Below, one piece after another: positions 54,808-64,000 of a DNA stretch of 64,000 bases; position 1 is the first letter of the stretch, and each line of letters begins with the position of its first letter. Position numbers and translations under genes: made by a program. The notes under the pieces are model-generated. The model was not told the origin of the DNA. It saw only the letters and a program-made list of their open reading frames with translations, and made no database searches. This stretch comes from Craspedostauros australis (Eukaryota; Bacillariophyta; Bacillariophyceae; Mastogloiales; Achnanthaceae), in assembly GCA_026770025.1 (NCBI GenBank), contig JAMXDE010000049.1, forward strand, positions 372,001 to 436,000, written 5' to 3'.

Positions 54808-56972
54808 ATGGCGATTTCCGTCCCACGATCACCGCAGGAGGCGACCGCGACGACCTCTGCTACGAATAACAGCCATGGCAGCGGCAACGGGAACGGCAAC
54901 GGCAGCGGAGGAGTGGCAGATTCCATCTGGTCGTCCATCCGGCAGCTGGAGGCGACCTTCCTGAAGGAGGACGATGGCAGCCACGACGGATCCCCCAGCA
55001 ATGGCTATCCTCGTTCTGATGTCCATGGTGATGCTCACGGCAAGCAGGGCAGCAACGTGCAGAGCTCTCTGGAGCAGGTCATGAAGGCCGTGTTCGGAAC
55101 CTGCGGCGGTGCCAGCGACATCGATGACGCGAACTGCGTGGGGCGCAGCGATGCTCACACTCTCAGTGACAGCAACCACGGCGACCATGATGGCGGCGGC
55201 AATGGCAGCAGAGGCAGCCCCACCAAGGAAGTGTCGTTCAATGGCGCCAGCAATCCATTGCCAGTTCGCCTGCGACAGATCGGACATCGACCGCAGACTC
55301 CTCACATGGCGGCGACAGGAGAAGCGGCTGCAGCAGCAGGTGCTGCGGGACGTGATCCCAATCAGCCTTATCGCAATCACAGAGGAGTGCTGGTCATGCC
55401 CAAAGTCAATGTCAACGTGAAGGTCAACGTGTTGACGCCCAACGAAGCGAGCGAAGCGGTCTACCGCAATCTCCTGGACAGCGATCAGAAGAAGGCGAAG
55501 CAGGTCGTCAATCAGCTCCGCCAGCAGCACCATCAGGACGCCGCCTCCAAGAAGCGAGCCACGCCTGTCAGGGCCATCCTCGTGCCAGAGTCCGCCCAGG
55601 AGGCCAAGAAGCTCCTGGATATGCAGCAGCAGCAACAGCAGCAGCATACCTCGCGAGCGGCCAGCAACGTCTCTCCTTTCTTCCCCGTCTCGACGCCCAA
55701 GAAGCCACTCACCTCCACGGTCGCACCCACCGCCGCCGTTACCAAGCTTAACACCACAGCAACCGACACCAAGCCTCACACGAAAACCTACAACACCAAC
55801 GCCAATGTTAATGTTAATGTCAATGGTGCTGCAAGCAACGCTCATGCCAACATCGACTTCACAAAGTCATCCTCAACGCTCGCTGCGTCATCCTTCGATG
55901 ATGGCGTGTCCTGCATATCGCAACACACGCTGGACAACATGGCATCGCTCTACGAAAGACAGCCGATGCAGCGCGTCTCCTCCGACAGGACCCATGACCC
56001 CGCCGCCCCACCGACGGGAGAAGCATGGAAGGCGACGCTGCAGCGCAGACGCAGATTCCAGAATCTCAAGACCAACAACGCCGCCAGACGTGCCAACGCG
56101 CACCGAATGGCCACCTTCGTCGAGGCTGCGCAACAGTCCCAACGCGACATCGATGCGGGTTCGCCCGCCATGTCCGGGGCCAAGTCCATCGGATCCATCG
56201 CCACCAAGGACAAGACCATCTTCAGCAAGTCCACGGTGAGCACGCAGACCACCCACGACTTTGCGTCGGCCTGGAAGAAGGACGAAGCGCAGTACTGGCA
56301 GACGGTCGTCGAGGAGGAGGAAGAACAAGCGGCAGTCGCGGCCGATCCCGGCGATGACGACACGGCTGCCGAGGAAACGCAGACGGTCGGCACCAACGAT
56401 GCCAGCGCAAGCGGGAACAACAGCACGTCCTCCTCCAAGTACCAGAAATTTAAGAAGTACAGGAACATGAGACGCAGGGCCAGTCCCAACCGCAGCATGG
56501 TACGAACGCTCGTTGCCACGTCGTGTCGCGTCCAGTCCGCTTCGGTCCAGCATGCTGTGTCCTGTCATGCTCTGCTTTGATGACACAACCATGTATTTTA
56601 CTCTGCTCCATGCATGGTTCATTCATCAACTCATTCAACTTGTTGTTTGTCTTCTTCCTCTCCCAACTGCCACCACCACCGTCGTCGTCACACCTGCAGA
56701 AATCGAAACGTGATGGCACCATCACCACAGCCGGATCCTCCACTGCCCACACACCCACCACTCGCAGCGCACGAGAAGCAGAGGAACAAAACATCACGAG
56801 GCAGGAGATTGAGATCCGCCCGCAGCAACCAGAACCACCAAAGATTCAATTCCTGTCGCAACCATTCGAAGCTAACTTCCCGCCAACACAAGAATATGCC
56901 ATCCCATCGCACAGCCGCAAGAACTCGAAACCCATCTCCCGCAGACGGCCTGTGGAAGTCGCTGAGATATAG
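54808..56972 (+). CDS. Disordered protein of unknown function
   Basis: Two exons, 54808-56499 and 56700-56972, joined by a 200-bp GT-AG intron in phase 0 (AGCATG|GTACGA ... CACCTGCAG|AAATCG); product 654 residues. The start is the ATG at 54808 (MAISVPRSPQ). I do not recognise a domain. The chain is mostly predicted disorder: Gly/Asn/Ser repeats near residues 25-40, Ala runs, a Gln run near 275, an Asn-Val repeat (NVNVNV) near 331-340, and an acidic run EEEEEQ near 510. A short helical, possibly folded part is near residues 220-260 (NEASEAVYRNLLDSDQKKA). The basic KKYRNMRRR segment ends exon 1, and the C-terminus is Pro/Glu-rich. Nothing suggests secretion. The splice junction is inferred from frame and consensus only. 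Confidence 0.65.
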
Positions 56973-57927
56973 TGTGTCACACATACTAGCATGTACTCGC
57001 GCTGGTTCGTAGTTATTATATGCAGATAATATTTGTAGAGTGATAGAGCAATCGATGTAAAGAAACGTATAGTACAATACATACGAGTTGAGCATACATG
57101 GCAGCAGAAATGAGAAAGAGAGTGGTACTATGTGTTGGCACCAACGAACGAAGGACAAACTGGGCAAACGGAGGGGCCACAAACAACCTCGACATGCCAA
57201 AACCAGGACAGCAAACACAAACCGCGCAGAGAACAGAACAACAGCATGAGCCTGGCTCGCAAAACAAACAATAAACAAAATCCCTTTGAGAAAACTCATT
57301 ACGCCGACTCATCCCTGGTACTCTGCTTCTTCATTGGTGTCTTGATTGGACCCCATGAAGCGAACGTGCTGGGTGGAGTATCAACACTATGTCGTACGAG
57401 CTAGAGTACTCCGCTATTCCCCAAAGACGGAGATGTCTGGACCAACGAGCACCGTGGAAAATGTGAAGTGAACATCTCTGAGATCTGCACAGAGCGTTCA
57501 CTTGTAGATCTGCACAGAGAGTTCACGTGGCGATCTAAACACCAAACTGTCAATTTCTGCTGAGCCAATGAGGTTCCAGCGACCTCTCCGTTGGCCGCCC
57601 AACCCCCAGCTGTTCGACGCCCGCTGGCCGCAATTGGAGGTGATGAAGTCGGTGATTTTGTCGAAGAGGCACTTTCGTCGGAACAGTTGCTTGCCATCGC
57701 TCGTTTCTCTTGTGGCGAGCAGCAAGAAACAAACAGAGAAACTTGGCGATGCCTCTGCACACCGATACACAGGCAAACAAGGCAACAAACACACGGATAA
57801 CGACAACTGGATTCATCTCTTCCTTGCACCCTGCATCCCCTGAATGCTCCTGTTCACATAATTTGGCATAACAAAGCAACACAGACACAGACACGTATTC
57901 GTGCCACATCAATTCGCACCAACCACC
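56973..57927. other. Intergenic region with a short tandem repeat
   Basis: No gene seen. Two copies of the word AGATCTGCACAGAG(C/A)GTTCAC lie at about 57481-57525, upstream of the secreted repeat protein on the plus strand; they could be regulatory or fortuitous. Confidence 0.45.
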
Positions 57928-60591
57928 ATGCCAATCATCAAGAAAGACATCCTCGCTCTCGTCGTGGCCCAGAGCCTCATCTCCAACGGCGTCGACGCGG
58001 TGCTGAACACCAACAAGAAGGCAGCCGCAGATGGCAAAATTGACGCCAATGCCAACGCCGCCAAGGCGAAGCTCATGGAGTTGACAGCCAAACACAAGAG
58101 GAAGGATGCCAACATGCCATACTCGCAATCTCACCTGCACCCACACCTGCAATCGCATGATGGAAAGGTCGAGACCACAACAAACAAAGTCGCAGACAGC
58201 ACCCACCATCCACGTCCTTCCATCTCCACCAACATCAAGGACAAGTACGCCGATCTCGGTCGCCTTCAAGCCCAAGATGCGTCCAATGACAAGGATGAGC
58301 ATGCATCGCACGAGCATAGCACTCTGTCTGTTGGAATGGAGACAGACGAGGCTAGCGAAGCCAACAGTCGTCAGCTCAAGTCCTCGAAATCGGCCAAATC
58401 GGCGAAGTCCTCCAAGTCCTCGAAATCGGCGAAAATGACCAAGCCCCCCGAGGTACTCGGGCCGTGCTTCACTGGAACAGCCGAAGCTGTCACGGCCAAG
58501 TGCGTGGCCAAGAATGCCAGCTGTTGCGAAACCTCGGTCAATGCCACATCCCTCGCATGCTCTTGGAGCAGTGGGAGCTCTGTGACCGTCTGCCCCGACT
58601 CCTGCAACGGCGAGCAAGCTTGCTTCTTCAATCCCAACATCACGACGACCATCCAGATTGCCTCATACTCTTGCAACGGTGACAGAGCCTGCCAGTACAC
58701 CGCCGTGTCCGTGCCCTCTCGTGCTTGCAACGGCACAGCTGCTTGTTACGAGAACTCTGGCACTATCGCCGATGACGCTTGCAATGGTGATCGTGCATGC
58801 ATGTCCAACAAGGGGGCCGTCGGCAAGGGTTCTTGCTCCGGAGACAACTCGTGCGCTCGCAACGAAGGAGCAGTCAAGCCCGGTTCCTGTCTCGGAATCT
58901 TCGCATGCTATGCTAACGCTGGCGACGTTGGTAGTGGCTCATGTATCATTGCGGACGCGTGTGTCTACAACTCCGGAAGTGTCAGTGACGGCTCCTGCAT
59001 CGGCAAGAGGTCCTGTACGTACAATAAAGCCAATGTGGATGAAGGATCGTGCTTGGGCAAGGACGCATGCTACGAGAACTCCGGGGATGTCGCATCGAAC
59101 GCGTGCAACGGTACCCGCGCTTGTAACGAGAATGGTGGCGCCGTTGGCCAAGGCTCCTGCCAGCTGGACAAGGCATGCGAACAGAACGAAGGTAACGTTG
59201 GCAACTACTCTTGCATTGGAGAAGAAGCCTGCGACGAGAACTCCGGCAGCATCGACCACGGTTCCTGCCAGCTGTACAAGGCATGCGAACAGAACGAAGG
59301 TAACGTTGGCAACTACTCTTGCATTGGAGAAGGAGCCTGCTACAAGAACTCTGGGCATGTCGCATCGTACGCGTGCAACGGTACCATCGCTTGCTTGGCG
59401 AATTCCGGCAGCATCGACCACGGTTCCTGCCAGCTGTACAAGGCATGCGAACAGAACGAAGGTAACGTTGGCAACTACTCTTGCATTGGAGAAGAAGCCT
59501 GCTACAAGAACTCCGGCCGCATCGACCAAGGTTCTTGCCAGATGGACAAGGCATGCGAAAAGAACGAAGGTAACGTTGGCAACTACTCTTGCATTGGAGA
59601 AGCAGCCTGCTACGAGAACTCTGGGCATGTCGCATCGTACGCGTGCAATGGTACCATCGCTTGTAACGAGAATTTTGGTGACATTGGCCCAGGCTCCTGT
59701 CGTGGCGAGAGCGCTTGCGAAGACAATTACGGTTTCGTCGGCGAGAGTTCCTGCGTTGGCGAGAGCGCTTGCGAAGAAAATTACGGTCCCGTCGGCGAGA
59801 GTTCCTGCGTTGGCGAGGGCGCTTGCGAAGAAAATTACGGTTTCGTCAGTGCAGGGTCATGTCAAGGACAACAAGCTTGCGGCTTCAACGAAGGCGAGAT
59901 CGGGATGGATTCGTGCAAAATGTACCAAGCGTGCTACCGCAACGATGGTAACGTTGGCAACTACTCTTGCATTGGAGAAGGAGCCTGCTACAAGAACTCC
60001 GGCAGCATCGACCACGGTTCCTGCCAGCTGGACAAGGCATGCGAACAGAACGAAGGTAACGTTGGCAACTACTCTTGCATTGGAGAAGAAGCCTGCGACG
60101 AGAACTCCGGCAGCATCGACCACGGTTCCTGCCAGCTGTACAAGGCATGCGAACAGAACGAAGGTAACGTTGGCAACTACTCTTGCATTGGAGAAGGAGC
60201 CTGCTACAAGAACTCTGGGCATGTCGCATCGTACGCGTGCAATGGTACCATCTCTTGTAACGAGAATTTTGGTGACATTGGCCAAGGCTCCTGTCATGGC
60301 GAGTACGCTTGCGAAAGCAACTACGTCGAGATCGGCGAGGATTCCTGCATTGGACTAGAAGCTTGCAAAGACAATTACGGTTTCGTCGGTGCAGGGTCAT
60401 GTCAAGGGCGACGAGCTTGCGGCTCCAACGAAGGCGAGATCGGGATGGATTCGTGCAAAATGTACCAAGCTTGCTACTCCAACACCGGCGATGTTGGCAA
60501 TGGAGCTTGCCTCGGTACCATGGCATGCTACCTCAACGCTGATCCGGTGGCTGACGGAGGCTGCATCGGCGATTCTTCCTGTTCCGCGTAA
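57928..60591 (+). CDS. Secreted cysteine-ladder repeat protein with KxxK tract
   Basis: 887 residues, ATG at 57928, chosen because it starts a moderately hydrophobic leader (IIKKDILALVVAQSLIS). Residues about 25-150 are polar and low-complexity. At about 151-172 lies a Ser/Lys run of KSAK and KSSK words. From residue 249 to the end there are 36 tandem units of 18 residues with the pattern C-x-G-x-x-[AS]-C-x-x-N-x-G-x-[VI]-x-x-x-[SA]. Cysteine spacing of six within and twelve between units is almost invariant. Inference: each unit is one coil of a right-handed beta-solenoid with a disulfide per coil. Units 10-13 and 26-29 are nearly identical, showing block duplication. Repeat proteins of this style are common in diatom secretomes; the function is unknown, with cell wall, frustule or adhesion roles possible. 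Confidence 0.8.
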   Translation: MPIIKKDILALVVAQSLISNGVDAVLNTNKKAAADGKIDANANAAKAKLMELTAKHKRKDANMPYSQSHLHPHLQSHDGKVETTTNKVADSTHHPRPSISTNIKDKYADLGRLQAQDASNDKDEHASHEHSTLSVGMETDEASEANSRQLKSSKSAKSAKSSKSSKSAKMTKPPEVLGPCFTGTAEAVTAKCVAKNASCCETSVNATSLACSWSSGSSVTVCPDSCNGEQACFFNPNITTTIQIASYSCNGDRACQYTAVSVPSRACNGTAACYENSGTIADDACNGDRACMSNKGAVGKGSCSGDNSCARNEGAVKPGSCLGIFACYANAGDVGSGSCIIADACVYNSGSVSDGSCIGKRSCTYNKANVDEGSCLGKDACYENSGDVASNACNGTRACNENGGAVGQGSCQLDKACEQNEGNVGNYSCIGEEACDENSGSIDHGSCQLYKACEQNEGNVGNYSCIGEGACYKNSGHVASYACNGTIACLANSGSIDHGSCQLYKACEQNEGNVGNYSCIGEEACYKNSGRIDQGSCQMDKACEKNEGNVGNYSCIGEAACYENSGHVASYACNGTIACNENFGDIGPGSCRGESACEDNYGFVGESSCVGESACEENYGPVGESSCVGEGACEENYGFVSAGSCQGQQACGFNEGEIGMDSCKMYQACYRNDGNVGNYSCIGEGACYKNSGSIDHGSCQLDKACEQNEGNVGNYSCIGEEACDENSGSIDHGSCQLYKACEQNEGNVGNYSCIGEGACYKNSGHVASYACNGTISCNENFGDIGQGSCHGEYACESNYVEIGEDSCIGLEACKDNYGFVGAGSCQGRRACGSNEGEIGMDSCKMYQACYSNTGDVGNGACLGTMACYLNADPVADGGCIGDSSCSA
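58672..60591 (+). repeat. 54-bp coding tandem repeat array
   Basis: 35 full units and one half unit of 54 bp encode the 18-residue repeat. Higher-order copies (for example 59158-59390 and 60022-60254) are 864 bp, 16 units, apart. The array leaves long open frames in other phases on both strands, which are artefacts of the repetition. Confidence 0.9.
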
Positions 60592-61384
60592 ATAAGAAGT
60601 CATCACACAGAGTGGGTCGTTGGGTAATTGCTCTTTCGCCACGGGAAGTGATAACATTTGTATTCTCATCAAGTCCGATGTTCGTTTGTGGTAGAGAAAG
60701 AGAGAGAGCATGGTCTCTCTGCGCATTGCCGTACATGTGTCGAGGATGTCGTCACTCCCATGACCATAGTCGTAGAACAGTTTTTCGTCTGAGGGGCTTT
60801 GCTCTGATCGGACGGCAGACCCCCAGTTACGGTATGCCGACTGGGTCGAGCATCCACAGTCGTAGTACGACGGTCACATCTCACAATCTGTTGTCTTCGC
60901 GTCGCGGACCCCATGAATGTGCCTGGGACGAGCCGGAATAGTATCGCCAGTGCGCACCTTCCGCAACGAACGCGCTGCGCACTTGCGACGGCATTTTCCA
61001 ACATTGCGCCATCGTCTGGCACGACTAAGAATTTCTTCCGTTGAGCCAATGATCTCGTACACAACAACAACAAGGATCCGTTAAATCACGTGTGCCAAAT
61101 TCTCCGCCAAACTGACACAGGGATGTTTGGACAAGGTTGGGTGCACAAAGAGAACTGAGAGCTGTGCTCGGACATGGTTGATGTCATCACCATCTCAACA
61201 CCAGCAGCACCAGCAGCAACCCAACTGCCGCCACCCACCAACTCTCATGTAATTGCAATCGCAATCGGCATTCGCGAACTCATTCTGAGCACAAGAGGCA
61301 GTTCCATTTCTCCACTCGACTCGCACTCTACACACGAGCTACTCGGACGACCTCTGTATGCTCTCTCCTCCATCCCAAAGCAAC
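60592..61384. other. Intergenic region
   Basis: 3' flank of the secreted repeat protein and sequence with no gene I can support. Confidence 0.5.
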
Positions 61385-61587
61385 AGCTAATCCATAGACA
61401 TATAGCTTTTGTCTGCGTTGGGTGGTAGTGCTACTAGCACCTTCAAGCTTGCCTTGAATCATCCGGCTCGTTCCCTCCAGGCCAATTTCGTTTCAAGTCT
61501 CTGCCTCGGCTGTTCGCGTTGGTGTTGACTGATTCGATCTTGGTTGGAGGGAGAGCGCTGGAATCCCCCCTGGCAGAGGGAGAGTGG
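61385..61587 (-). repeat. Solo relic of a Ngaro-like B repeat
   Basis: The reverse complement runs from ACTCTCCCTCTGCCAGGGGGGATTCC through to GCAGACAAAAGCTATATGTC and AGCT, and aligns over its length with B1 and 18 bp of the sequence before it (24979-25178). It has scattered substitutions and small indels. No A repeat or ORF of the element is next to it. Confidence 0.85.
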
Positions 61588-63236
61588 AGGTGGTTGTAAG
61601 GGTCATAATTTCATAATCTGGGCCTCTCGACCAATCATATCGCTTCATTTAGGGCACAAGATACCTTTCGGCTCCTCGTTGAATTGGGGGTCAACGTCCA
61701 CATAACGTTAATCGAAATAATTATGAACTCATTGTCCGCGAATATGAACGCTCCTCAGAGACCGTTCATAATTTCATAATCTCTCTGATGAGTCGTGGTA
61801 GTCCAAAATTCGTTCTCAACGGCTGCATCTGAGCAAAACTTCGTGCTCACACCAGATTGATCCGATGTGCTCTACTGCAAATTGATTATTCGTTGCCACC
61901 CATTGCATCGCAACTCTCTGTTGCAATTTAACTCCTTCTTTACATGCACCTAGTGTAACTCTGTATTTATCATCTGATGAGCTCCGGCGGATCATATCTT
62001 CCCCCACCATCATGACTTCCACCCTCCAGTATCATCGCTGGCACCAGGCTGCCTTGATTTCTGTCATCTTTGTCATTCTCAAGCATTTTGCTGCACAGCA
62101 GCGCCTCCTCATGTGTGCTGTGGCACACTGCATCCTCGACACCATGCCAACAAGTGTGCGGAGGGGTCGGTACCTCAGCTCAAGCATCTTCCATCATCAA
62201 GCATTATCTTCCAGGTCTTTGATTTGAGAGTATGGTGACTCCATGGAGTTCTACGACTTCATTGGGCTTACCAGGCCATCGTTGGATTGATTGGCATAAC
62301 TGCTATAGCCTGGCATTGAAGCATTGCCCGTCGATCCGTGAGACACGGCGCCACCATGACCATCATATATTCTCTGTTGTAAGTTTGGCTACATCGATGT
62401 CACTGCCATTGCAATGGAGTATCTGGCTTCCAAGTCAGAATTGAAGAACCATTTCTGGTAGAATCTGCCTTCGTTGGAAGGTCAGAAGAGATCTTGGAGG
62501 ACGTAGGGAGCAATGGACATGGTGAAGGCTGAAGTTGAGGCAACGGAAGATCACTCTCACGAAACAGGGACTATGGATGACAATTGTAACCTGACATACG
62601 AAGCGACGGCTCTTGAGAAGAAAGCAAAGGAAGATGTGGAATGCATCAACGATGCCCAGAAGCAAAGAAGGTGTGAGTGGGAAGCTACAATGGCCATTTG
62701 TATCATCAAAGCATTAACAATGAGACAATAGGCAAGCAAACGATTGCGCTGAATGCTGCGATGGTTGGGATAGGTACGTGGAGCGTTCAATGAATGAAGG
62801 AGTGGACACCAGCAGCACAACCAATAGAGAAAGGAAGACGGGGGAAGCAGGAAAGCAACGACGCTTGGAGAGTAGTATGGAGATGAACTGCAGATGGCAC
62901 GGAGCGACACATACGTACATACAAACACATTCATTTGGTATATGGCAGTTGAAAACTGCACTTAGGCAAGACACATGTATTTGCGAATGTGTGAAGCAGC
63001 AAGAGATGTGCGACACTGAAGCTGTGAATGTGTCAACATACGACCCCATTCAGCGAGGTCGAGCATAATCCTGTCAATGTTGTCCAGTAGGGTTAGATAT
63101 ATTTAGATAGCTCTTACAACACTAATACATGGCTTGTCCTCACTGTGGACGAGAACGATGCCATCATTGTTGGTCGATATCAGACTGCGATGGTATCCAA
63201 CAGAGTGGGTAGTGATGTTGTGACAGCTTCAGTGTC
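61588..63236. other. Gene-poor stretch
   Basis: No supported gene. The word TCATAATTTCATAATCT occurs at about 61605 and 61767. Open frames near 62.0-62.9 kb lack features. Confidence 0.45.
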
Positions 63237-63369
63237 GTGTTGATTACTCATGTTGTGGACGATTGGGCTCTGTTGTGCGTTTCCTCCCTTGTGTGTGTTG
63301 TGTCAAGTAGCACAGGGTTGTTTTTGGCATCCCTACACGTTCACGTCTACATTCATGGCAACAGCAGCA

Positions 63370-63949
63370 GCAGCTTCGCCAGATCGACTGGCGTGCATAC
63401 AAGACGGCGCGACAATCCAAGATGAACCGTGGGTCCACGCGTTTCATCTCCAAGTGGGCCTCGGGCTTTGTGGGCGTCAACCACAAACTTCATCAGACAG
63501 GCCAGCTGCAGTCGCCGAAATGCAAGTTCTGTGTCAGCGACGAGACCACTCAACACGTTCTCCGTTGCCCGGAGCATCAGGAAGCATGGGATGGGGCCAC
63601 TTCTGGCCTAATCAATTGCATGGTTCAGATCGGGACCGCCCCAAGGCTGGTCCAGCGCATGTGGGTCGGTCTTGTGAGATGGAGAAGGAATGCACGATCC
63701 AACGACGCGCAAAGCAACATTGGGTGGTACCCCCTCATAATGGGGTTTATCCACAAGAACTGGGCTCTCCATCAGGCCCACTGGATGATGACGCATGAGT
63801 GTCGTTACCCAGACGCCAATGTTTGGGCCCGAGAGATCGTACGATGGATTTGGAGAATCCCGTGGGAGGTATGGCTGGCGCGGAATGCCAAAGTGCATGA
63901 CGAAGAGATGCACCCCTCGGTCCAGGACCTGCGACGCAAGGTCCGCTGA
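63370..63949 (+). pseudogene. C-terminal fragment of a non-LTR-retroelement-like protein
   Basis: About 190 codons ending at a TGA at 63947. It contains a zinc-type motif CKFCVSDETTQHVLRCPEH and later WLARNAKVHDE, matching in order and spacing the C-terminal CPRCG...HVVRC and SRNRQLHEDG region of the nested LINE ORF2. Residues upstream (QLRQIDWRAYKTARQSK) stay open but no RT or RNase H is present. It is a truncated or decayed relative and not a copy of that LINE, because the identity is low outside the motifs. It may alternatively be a domesticated host gene family; related stand-alone ORFs are common in diatom genomes. Confidence 0.6.
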
Positions 63950-64000
63950 ATGATCCAGGGTGCGAGTCTGTCGAGATGTACATGTGAGTATATGTCGAGA

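Noticed and set aside
58658..60358. Long overlapping open frames on both strands in the Cys-repeat gene
   Set aside because: They follow from the 54-bp periodicity (a stop-free unit stays stop-free in other frames); only the plus frame from 57928 has a leader and conserved cysteines.
61785..61815. CTGATGAG word suggesting a hammerhead ribozyme
   Set aside because: The GAAA core element and a pairing stem II are missing downstream, so the conserved core is not present.

Overview
The window is nuclear DNA from a stramenopile alga, most likely a diatom (a raphid pennate is plausible; the species cannot be named from sequence alone). Reasons: short (about 190-290 bp) GT-AG introns; a plastid-type bipartite presequence with an ASAF motif on a CbbY-like phosphatase; membrane proteins joining a class III nucleotide cyclase to a cyclic-nucleotide phosphodiesterase; a gametolysin-type M11 metalloprotease; and secreted proteins with Ser/Lys-rich KxxK tracts. 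No tRNA, rRNA or CRISPR was seen.

Layout. 1-3634: no convincing gene. 3635-7979 (-): two-exon receptor-type cyclase-phosphodiesterase, copy A. 8576-25946: a 17.4-kb tyrosine-recombinase retrotransposon (Ngaro/PAT-like DIRS order) with the split direct repeat pattern A1 - ORFs - B1 A2 B2. Its RT-RNase H gene is interrupted at 14092-22559 by a full-length non-LTR retrotransposon flanked by an 18-bp target duplication. 27867-29498 (-): ALKBH1-like dioxygenase. 30175-34676 (-): cyclase-phosphodiesterase copy B. 36.3-40.8 kb: gene-poor. 40799-45288 (-): five-exon secreted M11 peptidase. 47043-48674 (-): second, almost identical ALKBH1-like gene, followed by a broken 3' end of a third cyclase-phosphodiesterase (49350-49697).

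50.3-60.6 kb is a compact single-copy gene block: a plastid CbbY-like HAD phosphatase (-), an SGNH-hydrolase-like protein (-), then on the plus strand a disordered two-exon protein of unknown function and a long secreted protein made of 36 Cys-containing 18-residue repeats. 60.6-64 kb holds relics of mobile elements: a solo reverse-oriented B repeat of a related recombinase retrotransposon and a truncated retroelement C-terminus.

History. The 3.6-49.7 kb part is a broken tandem array of the unit [cyclase-PDE, duplicated spacer, ALKBH1, spacer]. Because unit B lacks the big retroelement, it preserves the empty insertion site (35326/35327), which fixes the element ends exactly. Divergence along the array is mosaic: the ALKBH1 copies are almost identical while the cyclase copies and part of the spacers are clearly diverged, suggesting recent gene conversion or re-duplication. 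The cyclase-PDE proteins can both make and destroy a cyclic nucleotide behind one membrane-anchored sensor domain; nothing links them functionally to ALKBH1 beyond adjacency.
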